A stretch of 14,524 nt of DNA from an uncultured Enhydrobacter sp. (lineage in GTDB: Bacteria > Pseudomonadota > Gammaproteobacteria > Pseudomonadales > Moraxellaceae). Of the stretch, positions 1-7,482 are shown in pieces. The notes beneath the pieces are model-generated. The model saw nothing but the letters and a program-made list of their open reading frames with translations. It did no database searches and was not told the DNA's origin. The translations under genes were made by a program, and so were the position numbers. Position 1 is the first letter of the stretch; each line of letters begins with the position of its first letter. The stretch lies in assembly GCA_946222995.1 (NCBI GenBank), contig CAMIOS010000039.1:1-14524 (forward strand), in the 5' to 3' direction.

Positions 1-1244
1 TTGCCCCCATTTAGGTTGTTTGGGTGGGGGTGACAACTATTCTGACAGTGGGGGCCACCAAACGAGACTTGGGTTAATACTTTGTCTTCGGTACTTGGGT
101 TTTTGCTAAATAAATATAACGCAAGTGGCTTGTCATGGGATTTGATGGCGGTAATAACTTGGTCAATATCCTGATAGGTCATCAGCGGTAACACTGCCCC
201 AAAGATTTCTTCTTGCATGACTGGGCTATCCCAGGTTACCCCATCAAGCACCGTAGGACTGATTTGGCAAGTGGCATCGTTGACATCACCCCCGATAACC
301 GCCGTGCCATCTTTAAGGTAGCCTTTAACCCGCTCAAAATGCAAGTGGTTAATCATTTTGGGGTAATCGGGGCTTTGCAGCGGGTTAACCCCATACATCG
401 CCGTGACGGCTTGCTGCATTTGAGCGATCAATTCATCTTTGACAGATTCGTGCACCAATAAATAATCTGGGGCGATACAGGTCTGTCCGCTGTTTAAAGT
501 TTTGCCCCACATAATACGCTTGGCAGCTTGGGCGATATCGGCAGTTTCGTCCACAATACACGGACTTTTACCCCCAAGCTCAAGAGTGACAGGGGTCAAA
601 AATTAACTGGCAGCTTTCATCACAATTTTACCGACTTTGGTACTGCCTGTAAAAAAGATATAGTCAAATTGCTGACTGAGTAAATATTCATTGGTTTTGA
701 CACCACCTTCAATGACCGTCAAATAACTGGGCTCAAAATATTCCGCTATCATGGCTTTGATGACATGACAAGTTTGCACGGCATGTTCGGACGGTTTTAA
801 AACGATGGTATTACCTGCCGCAATCGCGCCGACGATTGGGGCAATACACAACTGAAACGGATAGTTCCATGGGGCTATGTTAAGCACCATACCGTAAGGC
901 TCATAAATAATTTCACTTTTGGCAGGAAAATGGCTGGCAGGGGTTTTTACCGTTTTGACTTTCATTAGCCTGCCAAGATTTTTTAGCATATAATCAATTT
1001 CATCAAGTACCAGCCCAATTTCTGATAAATAGCTTTCCATCTTGGATTTACGCAAGTCAGCTTTTAGGGCATCTTCGATACGAGTTTGATATGCCAAAAT
1101 GGCTTTTTTGAGTGTGTGTAACTGCTGCTCCCGAAACGCTTGTGGCAGGCTTGCCCCCGTCGCAAAAAACCGGCGTTGGGCAGTTAGGGTTTGGGTAATA
1201 GTATCAATCGGGGTTTCGCTGACTGTTAGGTCTTCCACTGTCAT
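1..1244 (-). pseudogene. NAD(P)-dependent aldehyde dehydrogenase, interrupted by an in-frame stop and cut by the window edge
   Basis: The family oxidises aldehydes to carboxylic acids in the cytoplasm. The first 213 residues (ATG at 1242-1244, preceded by AAAGGA) contain the cofactor-domain signatures APWNYPF, LKPSE and FFTGSTKVGK of the class-3/coniferyl-aldehyde-dehydrogenase-like branch. A TAA at 603-605 follows KAAS. The same reading frame continues past it without a shift: LTPVTLELGGKSP, which carries the catalytic Glu, and NSGQTC, which carries the catalytic Cys (codon 477-479). It stays open to the left edge. A single C-to-T change of a CAA codon would be enough to explain the stop. 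The truncated product would lack both catalytic residues and is presumably inactive. No Met with a ribosome binding site is evident for the distal part. The last 20 or so codons (3-62) lack the usual PFGG motif, so the C-terminus may be altered too. A sequencing error is the main alternative. It is followed by no gene in view; upstream is crcB. Confidence 0.8.
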
Positions 1245-1325
1245 ATACAATCCTTTGTTAATATTAGGGTAAATAAGGTTAAAATAGCACTTTAACAAAT
1301 TTTTATCATTTTCTTTTTACCAAGT

Positions 1326-1350
1326 TTTGCCGCAGATAGCAAGCGGTAAA
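1326..1350. repeat. Weak hairpin in the spacer between crcB and the dehydrogenase
   Basis: TTTGCCGC (1326-1333) can pair with GCGGTAAA (1343-1350), with one G-T wobble and a nine-base loop. It lies downstream of crcB and upstream of the dehydrogenase start on the minus strand. No T-run follows it on either strand, so it is at best a weak transcript end. A second small palindrome, GTTAAG-T-CTTAAC (1374-1386), overlaps the crcB stop codon. Confidence 0.3.
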
Positions 1351-1381
1351 TATAAATGTGTATCAAACAATTTGTTAAGTC

Positions 1382-1744
1382 TTAACTAACGAGCGGTTTG
1401 ATCAAAAAAAACCCGAGGGCAGTTGTCGCAAGCGTTAGGCTTACATGCATTAAAACCAATACCACGGCAGGGAAAATTTTACCTTGTTGTAATAAGCCAA
1501 AGGTTTCAGCACTAAAGGTGCTAAAGGTGGTAAGTCCACCCAAAAACCCTGTGGTAATAAAAAATTTGAGTGAGGGATTGAGTCGTTCAGTTACTGCCAA
1601 CGCCAACCCCATCAACAATCCGCCCAAAATATTTGCCGATAACGTGCCAATGGGCAACCACGGGTGCAACGTATTGAACCGCGACAGCCATCCTCGCAAC
1701 ATTGCCCCCAATGCTGCGCCCAACCCTATCATCAACCATTGCAT
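1382..1744 (-). CDS. crcB: Fluoride channel CrcB/Fluc
   Basis: This is a small inner-membrane protein of 120 residues, the normal size for the family. CrcB/Fluc proteins form dual-topology dimers that export fluoride and protect enzymes such as enolase from it. Four hydrophobic segments are visible, roughly 1-18, 31-52, 60-82 and 90-115. The family signatures are present: GTLSAN with the pore Asn at about 38, and GFLGGLTTFSTFS at 66-78 with the phenylalanines that line the pore. The ATG lies three bases after the tsaD stop, so the two genes are almost certainly co-transcribed and translationally close. Fluoride exporters are often controlled by a fluoride riboswitch. I saw no convincing one here, and the tight coupling to tsaD leaves no room for one directly in front of the gene. 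A long open frame on the opposite strand is a shadow of this gene. Confidence 0.95.
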   Translation of the reverse strand: MQWLMIGLGAALGAMLRGWLSRFNTLHPWLPIGTLSANILGGLLMGLALAVTERLNPSLKFFITTGFLGGLTTFSTFSAETFGLLQQGKIFPAVVLVLMHVSLTLATTALGFFLIKPLVS

Positions 1745-1747
1745 CGA

Positions 1748-2824
1748 TTAATCGCTCGTCACGGTAGCTTGCACATGCTGTACAGCAGGCAGAGTGGTTA
1801 TGTCCCAACGGGGCAAACAATTAACCGCTAAATCATCGCTAAAGCCTGCATTGAGCCGTTGCCACCCGGCAAAAGCAATCATCGCACCATTGTCAGTACA
1901 TAAGGCAGGCGGTGCGTAATAGACGGTGGCACCGATTTTGGCAAGTTGCTGCTCAAGTTGCTTACGCAATTGTTGATTGGCAGACACACCCCCCGCAATC
2001 ACTAGGCGTTTCATCCCGGTTTGTTCAAGGGCTTTTAAGCACTTTTTAGTCAAGGTATCAACCATGGCAAATTGAAAGCTTGCGGCAATATCGGCACGGA
2101 TTCGGTGATCGTTCGGGTTATGCCGGTCGGTGGGATGATCTTTAATCAGATTATGTACCGCTGTTTTCATACCGCTAAATGAAAAATCCAGTCCTTTGCC
2201 AAGCATGGGTCTTGGCAATTCAAAGGCTTGTGGATCGCCTTGTTCGGCAAGCTTGGCGATGTTAGGCCCCCCTGGGTATGGCAGTTCGAGCATTTTGGCA
2301 GCTTTGTCAAAGCACTCGCCAGCCGCATCGTCGATACTCTCCCCCAATATTGTATAGTGGCCGATGCCTTGTACTGCCACCAACATGGTATGCCCACCCG
2401 ATACCAACAATGCCACAAACGGAAAGGCGGGAGGCTGCTCGGTAAGCAATGGGGCAAGCAAATGCCCTTCCATATGATGCACACCGATGGCAGGAATGTG
2501 TAAGGCAAACGCCAAGCTGCGGCCAAATAATGCGCCTGTCATCAAGGCGCCGACCAAACCCGGTCCTTTGGTAAAGGCGATGGCATCGATATCGGATTTT
2601 TTAAGCGCGCATTGTTGCAACAGCTCGGTGAGTAATGGTACCAATTTACGAATATGATCACGGCTAGCCAGCTCGGGTACAACCCCACCATAGGTGGCAT
2701 GTAGTTCGATTTGGCTATATAACACTTGAGCAATAATACCTTGGTGCGGCAAATGGCGTTGCTCGCTGTCAAAAATTGCCAAACCTGTTTCATCACAGGA
2801 GGTTTCTAGCCCTAATACTCGCAT
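1748..2824 (-). CDS. tsaD: tRNA N6-adenosine threonylcarbamoyltransferase TsaD
   Basis: TsaD transfers the threonylcarbamoyl group from threonylcarbamoyl-AMP to A37 of tRNAs that read ANN codons, working with TsaB and TsaE in the cytoplasm. The 358-residue protein is slightly longer than the E. coli enzyme because of a short C-terminal tail. Visible motifs are the N-terminal ETSCDETG (ASKHA nucleotide-binding fold), the metal-binding HMEGH (His117 and His121), SGGH (about 142-145), GGVSAN and CTDNGAMIA near the C-terminus. The start is supported by AAAAGGG about seven bases upstream. The gene is monocistronic with crcB downstream, and a TATAAT box at 2885-2890 probably drives both. The TsaD family is nearly universal in bacteria, which makes this assignment secure. 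Confidence 0.97.
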   Translation of the reverse strand: MRVLGLETSCDETGLAIFDSEQRHLPHQGIIAQVLYSQIELHATYGGVVPELASRDHIRKLVPLLTELLQQCALKKSDIDAIAFTKGPGLVGALMTGALFGRSLAFALHIPAIGVHHMEGHLLAPLLTEQPPAFPFVALLVSGGHTMLVAVQGIGHYTILGESIDDAAGECFDKAAKMLELPYPGGPNIAKLAEQGDPQAFELPRPMLGKGLDFSFSGMKTAVHNLIKDHPTDRHNPNDHRIRADIAASFQFAMVDTLTKKCLKALEQTGMKRLVIAGGVSANQQLRKQLEQQLAKIGATVYYAPPALCTDNGAMIAFAGWQRLNAGFSDDLAVNCLPRWDITTLPAVQHVQATVTSD

Positions 2825-2884
2825 AGCATGCCCTTTTGATAATAATAATAGCCATAAAAAACTCGATGACGCAAACGTTCATCT

Positions 2885-2890
2885 ATTATA
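2885..2890 (-). promoter_or_regulatory. Probable -10 box for tsaD-crcB
   Basis: The minus strand reads TATAAT here, a perfect sigma-70 -10 hexamer, about 60 bases upstream of the tsaD start. The sequence 17 bases further upstream (CTAGAA) is a poor -35 match, so the promoter would be weak or need help. Confidence 0.4.
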
Positions 2891-2969
2891 GGGATTTATG
2901 GCGGGTTTTCTAGTGACTGGCGATGATTATTGCGATTGACTATTACTACTATTCATTAACTATTCTCTA

Positions 2970-4043
2970 TTAATAGTAAGCATCGCTGGCTTCATTATCA
3001 TCTTGTAATTTGATGCGTTGGTTTTTTTGATTGATAACATAGCTTTCGCCATCCTTTTCAACATCAAAGGTATTGTCTTCATCGCCGTGGGTAATTAGGG
3101 CATATTCAAATGGAATTATTAAGCGATTTTTTTGGTTAATCACCCCATATTTGTCAGCTTTTTTGACCACGGCTGTACCTTGGATAAAGTCCCACACATC
3201 ATCATATTGCAATGGAATAGCCACTTTACCTTGCTTGTTGATATAGCCCCATTTTTTATCTTTCATCACGGCTGCAAAGCCATCGACCATATCATACGCA
3301 TCATCGTATGTCATGGGGGTAATCAGTTTGCCCGCTTGGTTGATATAGCCATACTGCATACCGTTGCCGACTTTTATGCCCACGCTTGATAACCCATCAC
3401 TAAAATCCGCCACAAAATCATAGATTAAAGGCACAACCACTCGGTTATTTTTATCGATGATACCGTAGTGAGCATCGCCTGTCGCATCGGTTTTGCCCAC
3501 AACAGCATAGCCATCTTCAAAATCCGCTCCATAGCTATACTCTAACGGGATAGCAATGTTGCCTTTATCATCTAGGTAGCCGATTTGGTTGCCTTGGCGG
3601 ACAGTGACTCTACCTCCTTGGTTTTCACTTGCCATATCAAACCGCATGGGCGTAATGACTTGCCCGGTGGTGTCAATCATACCAAATTTTTGATCCAACT
3701 TTACCCACGCCAAACCATTATCCGCGAATCGTTCAGCGCCTTCATAAATAAAAGGTATTTTGACCTCGCCCTCTTCGTTGATATAGCCCCATTTGTCTTT
3801 TTGTTTGGCGGTGATTAAATGGTTCACTTGGCAATAGTCGACTTCATAGAACTGGCGTTTAAGAGCATGTACCGTATCTTCATCCACATCTTCACACGCT
3901 GCCATTGCTGGTAAGCTAAGACCCAGTATTAAGATAGCCAGTAACGCTTTGGCTATAGGGCTAGCCAGCAACTGAGGTTTAGTGGATGGTATAATCGGCG
4001 GGTGATAAAAAATTTTTATACAGTTGACTGACAAACGCTCCAT
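2970..4043 (-). CDS. Exported WG-repeat protein
   Basis: The 357-residue protein has a signal-peptide-like start. A hydrophobic stretch at about 31-45 is followed by PAMA-AC, giving signal peptidase I cleavage near residue 48. A lipobox at Cys50 is less likely because Met occupies the -3 position. The N-terminal extension of some 30 residues before the hydrophobic core is unusually long, but the ATG has a good AAAGGAT site in front. The rest is built from seven tandem WG-type repeats with the pattern (K/Q)-(W/Y/F/I)-G-(Y/M/I/V)-(I/L)-(N/D)...G/N.(V/I/L)..P..(Y/F), for example KWGYINEEG and KWGYINKQG. A degenerate eighth copy (SYVINQKNQ) follows near the end. WG (KWG) repeats are thought to form a beta-rich scaffold, often on secreted or surface proteins, and the ligand is unknown. 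It follows the lipoprotein gene by 84 bases on the same strand and could share its transcript. Confidence 0.85.
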   Translation of the reverse strand: MERLSVNCIKIFYHPPIIPSTKPQLLASPIAKALLAILILGLSLPAMAACEDVDEDTVHALKRQFYEVDYCQVNHLITAKQKDKWGYINEEGEVKIPFIYEGAERFADNGLAWVKLDQKFGMIDTTGQVITPMRFDMASENQGGRVTVRQGNQIGYLDDKGNIAIPLEYSYGADFEDGYAVVGKTDATGDAHYGIIDKNNRVVVPLIYDFVADFSDGLSSVGIKVGNGMQYGYINQAGKLITPMTYDDAYDMVDGFAAVMKDKKWGYINKQGKVAIPLQYDDVWDFIQGTAVVKKADKYGVINQKNRLIIPFEYALITHGDEDNTFDVEKDGESYVINQKNQRIKLQDDNEASDAYY

Positions 4044-4052
4044 AGGATATCC

Positions 4053-4102
4053 TTTACGTTATAACACAAGTTGTTAAATATTGTTTGGTAGTATAACGTA
4101 AA
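4053..4102. repeat. 11-base perfect inverted repeat in front of the WG-repeat gene
   Basis: TTTACGTTATA at 4053-4063 and its exact complement TATAACGTAAA at 4092-4102 flank 28 bases. The left arm lies about ten bases before the start codon of the WG-repeat gene. The right arm overlaps a minus-strand TATACT (4090-4095), a plausible -10 element. The layout would suit a paired operator or a hairpin in the leader. No clear -35 box was found for it. Confidence 0.5.
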
Positions 4103-4127
4103 AGTATTGGATCACTCGATAAATTTT

Positions 4128-4772
4128 TTATTTGATAGCCGGATGTGTTGAGGATTGGGTGGATTTTTTGCCATCATTGCGAATCACAATCGGCATGGTA
4201 AGCCCATGAGCAAACGGCTCATCAAACACATACAGGTGCTCGCTGGGGCGTACGCGTGCGGTGGTATGGATAATAAATTGGCTGTTATTGCCGGCAGTTA
4301 GCTCATGTGATACATAGGCAGTACCGACTTGGTCAAGCACTTTGCTTAACACCTCATTGACCGCCATCCCAACGGTAAGGTTATAGCGGGCGGTTTTGGC
4401 ATCAACATGGTAAGCGTCCATATAGGATTTGACCTGTACGCCATCTAAGGCAAATGGGTAGTTAAACTGTTCTTTATCGACAGGTTTCACGCCTGAATCT
4501 ATCAACGTCCAATTGATAGTGATTGGATTTTGAGTGGTTGCAGATTGCAAAGAAGCTTGAGAAGTAGGAACTTGACTGACAGCCGTTTGAGTCGTCATTG
4601 TAGCAGGTACACTAGCTTGATTATTGCTAGCGGTGGCAAGGCTAACTTGGGTTGACTGGGCAGGCTTTTGGCAAGCGGTCAACGACAAGGCTAATAAAAG
4701 ACAAGGCATTAAATACAACGATTTGATAACGTTAGCCAATGTCTGCTGTGCCCACTGTATTTGACTTATCAT
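4128..4772 (-). CDS. Lipoprotein of unknown function at the end of the amino-acid importer cluster
   Basis: I do not recognise a family. The 214-residue protein starts with a 20-residue N-region and a hydrophobic core ending in the lipobox LTAC (Cys34), so it should be a lipid-anchored envelope protein. Residues 35-87 are a low-complexity linker rich in Ser, Thr, Gln and Ala. Residues 88-214 look like one folded domain, containing INWTLIDSGVKP, a run with MAVNEVLSKVLDQVG, and a His/Arg-containing strand region ending in MPIVIRN. The start codon has GGGGAG just upstream. It begins 14 bases after the stop of the second permease, so it is probably the last gene of that operon. A role in amino-acid uptake or in the response to it is only an inference from position. 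The final dozen residues are again Ser/Thr-rich and probably disordered. Confidence 0.8.
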   Translation of the reverse strand: MISQIQWAQQTLANVIKSLYLMPCLLLALSLTACQKPAQSTQVSLATASNNQASVPATMTTQTAVSQVPTSQASLQSATTQNPITINWTLIDSGVKPVDKEQFNYPFALDGVQVKSYMDAYHVDAKTARYNLTVGMAVNEVLSKVLDQVGTAYVSHELTAGNNSQFIIHTTARVRPSEHLYVFDEPFAHGLTMPIVIRNDGKKSTQSSTHPAIK

Positions 4773-4786
4773 ACCACTCCCCTACC

Positions 4787-5512
4787 TTAAGCCGTGACTT
4801 CGCTTTGGCTTAGTGGATTATAACTTAGATGACGGTTCACCTTTTTTTCAATAAGGCGAAACATGCCAATCAACACCCAAGACAACAGCAAATACAACAC
4901 GCCTGCCGCAAAATACAATTCTAGCACCGCATAAGTTTTTTGTGCCATTGTTGTGGCATAGCCAGTAATTTCCATCAAGGTGATCGTCGAGGCTAACGCA
5001 CTACCCTTTAACATAAAAATGACTTCATTGCCATACGCTGGCAACATAATACCAAAAGCTCTGGGTAAAATAATACGGTGTAATTTTTGTTTATACGACA
5101 TACCCAACGCATCTGCTGCTTCGTTTTCCCCTTTGGGAATCGACTTGATCGCCCCGCGAATAATTTCAGCGATATAAGCGGCGGTATTTAGGGTAAACGC
5201 AATAATCGCACACCAAAACGCATCAGATAAAATACCTTTTTTCCACAAAAATGAATCTGTGACCCAGTTAAATTGCGATAAGCCATAGTAAATCAAGAAA
5301 ATCTGCACCAGCAATGGCGTACCCCGAAAAAAGAAAATATACGCAAATGGCAAAGCTTGTACCCACCATTTTTTTGACAAGCGAGCCAATGCCAACGGGA
5401 TTGCTAGCATTAGCCCCACACAGCTTGACAATAACAATAACTCAATGGTCAATACACTGCCCTTAAGCAAGTTTGGGATGCTATCAAAAATGATTTGCCA
5501 ATTCCAATTCAT
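4787..5512 (-). CDS. Polar/basic amino-acid ABC importer permease, HisM/ArtM type
   Basis: This inner-membrane subunit pairs with the adjacent permease to form the translocation path of a type I importer. The 241 residues match the family's usual length and show about five membrane spans. RGTPLLVQ (about 63-70) is typical of HisM/ArtM-like permeases. The EAA loop, EAADALGM (about 131-138) followed by HRIILPRA, is where the ATPase docks. I chose the ATG at 5510-5512 because it sits ten bases after the upstream permease stop, has TAGGGG before it, and gives the standard N-terminus (NWNWQIIFDSIPNLLKG). The frame is open as far as 5602, but that would overlap the upstream gene by 80 bases and add 30 atypical residues. 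Closest named relatives by motif are HisM, AotM and ArtM; the exact substrate cannot be read from the sequence. Confidence 0.9.
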   Translation of the reverse strand: MNWNWQIIFDSIPNLLKGSVLTIELLLLSSCVGLMLAIPLALARLSKKWWVQALPFAYIFFFRGTPLLVQIFLIYYGLSQFNWVTDSFLWKKGILSDAFWCAIIAFTLNTAAYIAEIIRGAIKSIPKGENEAADALGMSYKQKLHRIILPRAFGIMLPAYGNEVIFMLKGSALASTITLMEITGYATTMAQKTYAVLELYFAAGVLYLLLSWVLIGMFRLIEKKVNRHLSYNPLSQSEVTA

Positions 5513-5522
5513 TGATACGCCC

Positions 5523-6254
5523 CTATTTTGCCATACTAAGTTTTGAAGATTGTCTACTGATGCGGCGATTATAGCGTTCGGCGGGGTTATTCCACCACTC
5601 AAGTCCCATAATCACCCCTGTAACAATCACTGTCATCGATAAATAAATCAACGCTGCCGCCATATAGAAGGTAAACGGACTTTGGGTAGACGTTGCCGCT
5701 GACTTAGCGTGCCGCATTAAGTCCTCTAGCCCTACCACTGACACCAATGCGGTGTCTTTTAGCAGAACCAAAAATAAATTTCCCAAGCCTGGCAATGCAA
5801 TCCGCCACATTTGTGGCAAAATAATCCGCCACAAAATCTGTCTATCATTTAAGCCAATCGCTTGACCTGCTTCGCGCTGACCATTGGGAATTTCTTGAAA
5901 CGCCATACGAAACGTCTCAGTGGCATACGCCCCAAATGCAATCGACAATGCAGCAACCCCTGCCCAAAACGGACTGATATCCACGTTATCTTGATAACCG
6001 AACTTTTCGAGCACCATCCCCAATAGCATCGTGCCACCAAAATAAATAAACATAATTGACAGCAGCTCTGGGATCCCCCGAATTACCGAGGTATAAAAAT
6101 TTGCCATCATATTAAATGGCTTAAAACGGGACATTTTAGCACTCGCCCCAATAAGCCCAAACACCAATCCAATGGCGAGGCTTGTCAAGGCAAGCTTAAT
6201 TGTGATCCATGCCCCACTGATGAGCAAATGTCCAAATCCTTGTAAATCCAACAC
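5523..6254 (-). CDS. Polar/basic amino-acid ABC importer permease, HisQ/ArtQ type
   Basis: This is the partner permease of 243 residues with about five membrane spans. IRGIPELL (about 58-65), the EAA loop EAGQAIGL (about 128-135) with WRIILPQ, and LKDTALVSVVGLEDLM (about 165-180) are characteristic of the HisQ/AotQ/ArtQ branch, which takes up arginine, lysine, ornithine or histidine. The start is GTG (6252-6254), supported by AAGGTG seven bases upstream; no ATG lies nearby. It follows the receptor gene by 233 bases, an unusually long and hairpin-rich gap for an operon. The downstream permease begins ten bases after its stop. The C-terminal tail (RISRQSSKLSMAK) is polar and cytoplasmic. Confidence 0.92.
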   Translation of the reverse strand: MLDLQGFGHLLISGAWITIKLALTSLAIGLVFGLIGASAKMSRFKPFNMMANFYTSVIRGIPELLSIMFIYFGGTMLLGMVLEKFGYQDNVDISPFWAGVAALSIAFGAYATETFRMAFQEIPNGQREAGQAIGLNDRQILWRIILPQMWRIALPGLGNLFLVLLKDTALVSVVGLEDLMRHAKSAATSTQSPFTFYMAAALIYLSMTVIVTGVIMGLEWWNNPAERYNRRISRQSSKLSMAK

Positions 6255-6317
6255 TGTCTACACCTTGTCTGCCAAGCTTATTTAAAGTGGCTCTTGCTTA
6301 AAAATGATATCACTAAT

Positions 6318-6402
6318 ACCATCAATTGGTGGTTTTAGGGCTGCAATTTTACGTGATTGCGTTTTCAAAAACCACTAAATAACGCAAAAACTGGCAGTTT
6401 TT
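6318..6402. repeat. Three hairpins in the receptor-permease spacer
   Basis: Three separate inverted repeats lie here. ACCATCAATTGGTGGT (6318-6333) is a near-palindrome. TTGCGTT (6357-6363) pairs with AACGCAA (6381-6387) across 17 bases. AAAAACTG-G-CAGTTTTT (6386-6402) continues into a T-run on the plus strand. None is a classic GC-rich terminator for the minus-strand transcript. Together with the hairpin at 6449-6484 they could cause partial termination or protect the upstream mRNA. Confidence 0.45.
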
Positions 6403-6448
6403 TTCTACCAGCTTGTTACCTTATCGAATGCAATAACTGATGGTCTTA

Positions 6449-6484
6449 ATAAGATAGATAACTGTTATCTGTTTCCCATCTTAT
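6449..6484. repeat. Nested hairpin directly after the first receptor gene
   Basis: The outer arms are ATAAGAT (6449-6455) and ATCTTAT (6478-6484). The inner arms AGATAAC (6456-6462) and GTTATCT (6464-6470) are separated by one base. The structure begins a few bases after the stop codon of the receptor gene at 6488. It has no T-run, so an mRNA-stabilising or processing element is more likely than a terminator. Confidence 0.45.
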
Positions 6485-6487
6485 CTT

Positions 6488-7420
6488 TTATTTACTCGTG
6501 GAAGCGGTGCTTGCGACAGTCGTGGTACTTGCCGCTGCGGTCGTGGTTTTAGTATTCCCAAAGTATTTTTGGTAAATTTTATCGTAAGTGCCATTGGCTT
6601 TGACATGGGCTAAGGCTGTGTTAAAATCTTGACGCAGCGGATCGCCTTTACGTATCACAATACCCATTTTGTCGTTGATATCAATTTCTTTACCTTTTAC
6701 CTCAAAGTCCTTGCCTTCAGGTGTGGTCGTCCAATAATACGCAGGGGCTTTATCGGCAATCATCATTTCAGAGCGACCCGATGCCAAGTCTAAGAACGCA
6801 TTGTCAATGCTTTCATAGGCTTTTTGTTTGGCATTTGGGTGGTTTTTATCCAGCCATTGCGATGATAAGCTTGAGCGTTGGACAGCGATGGTATGACTAT
6901 CGATTTGCGCGGTGTCATCAGGGGTAATAGGGCTGCCTTTTTTGACCAAAAATACTAAGGTATTGGTAAAATACGGGTCGCTAAAATCAACTTGAGCTTT
7001 TCGCTCCGGCGTCATCGACATCGCGTCAATAATGGCATCGTATTTTTTGGCAAGTAAGCCAGGTAAAATGCCATCCCAGTCTTGGGCTTTTATCTCGCAG
7101 TTGGCTTTCATGTCATCACATAAGGCTCGCATAAGTTCGATATCAAATCCTGTCATGCTACCATCCGCATTGGTAATGCTAAATGGCTTATAAGTGCCTT
7201 CGGTGGCAATGCGAATGGTTTTACCCGAACTTGATGGGGCAGCACTAGACGCGGTGCTACTGACAGTGGTATTTTTGGCAGCGTCATCGGATTTTTGGCA
7301 GCCTGTTAAAGCCGCTACTAAGATGGAAGCGCTTAATAACGCTAGCGATTTACGTCGTACCACTGGTTTTGGGTTACTACTGCTCGCGTTGTCGATGGTA
7401 GGTAGCATCTGTGTATTCAT
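6488..7420 (-). CDS. Amino-acid-binding lipoprotein of an ABC importer, receptor copy 1 (permease-proximal)
   Basis: This is a periplasmic receptor of the HisJ/ArgT/AotJ family, anchored as a lipoprotein (lipobox LTGC, Cys41, after a long 24-residue N-region). The mature domain starts with IRIATEGTYKPF, whose Tyr-Lys-Pro-Phe segment forms part of the ligand pocket in relatives. It also has the Cys pair RALC...NCEI, seven residues apart, that makes a disulphide in HisJ and the LAO-binding protein. MSMTPERK carries the Arg expected to bind the ligand carboxylate, and MIADKAPAYYW carries the Asp expected to bind its amino group. The core ends in NGTYDKIYQKYFG. A 20-residue Thr/Ala/Ser-rich tail follows that the other two copies lack. 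The start has AAAAGGAT upstream. The 3' end of the domain is nearly identical in DNA to receptor copy 2, so the two are recent duplicates or have exchanged sequence. Confidence 0.92.
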   Translation of the reverse strand: MNTQMLPTIDNASSSNPKPVVRRKSLALLSASILVAALTGCQKSDDAAKNTTVSSTASSAAPSSSGKTIRIATEGTYKPFSITNADGSMTGFDIELMRALCDDMKANCEIKAQDWDGILPGLLAKKYDAIIDAMSMTPERKAQVDFSDPYFTNTLVFLVKKGSPITPDDTAQIDSHTIAVQRSSLSSQWLDKNHPNAKQKAYESIDNAFLDLASGRSEMMIADKAPAYYWTTTPEGKDFEVKGKEIDINDKMGIVIRKGDPLRQDFNTALAHVKANGTYDKIYQKYFGNTKTTTAAASTTTVASTASTSK

Positions 7421-7482
7421 GTATATCCTTTTACAAGTTAGTTAGTTAATTGCGCTGCTTTATCAGACGATAATTTGGTTAG

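Noticed and set aside
213..461. 82-codon plus-strand open frame
   Set aside because: It is a shadow of the dehydrogenase pseudogene, whose conserved frame lies on the other strand.
1340..1347. CAAGCGGT, like a Pasteurellaceae uptake signal (also near 4672)
   Set aside because: Only two short copies were noticed, and the gene content does not point to Pasteurellaceae; chance is sufficient.
1742..1748. Fluoride riboswitch in front of crcB
   Set aside because: Only three bases separate crcB from tsaD, and I saw no matching aptamer-like structure upstream of the pair.
1398..1751. 117-codon open frame on the plus strand opposite crcB
   Set aside because: It is antisense to a clearly conserved gene, its translation has no recognisable features, and it has no convincing ribosome binding site.
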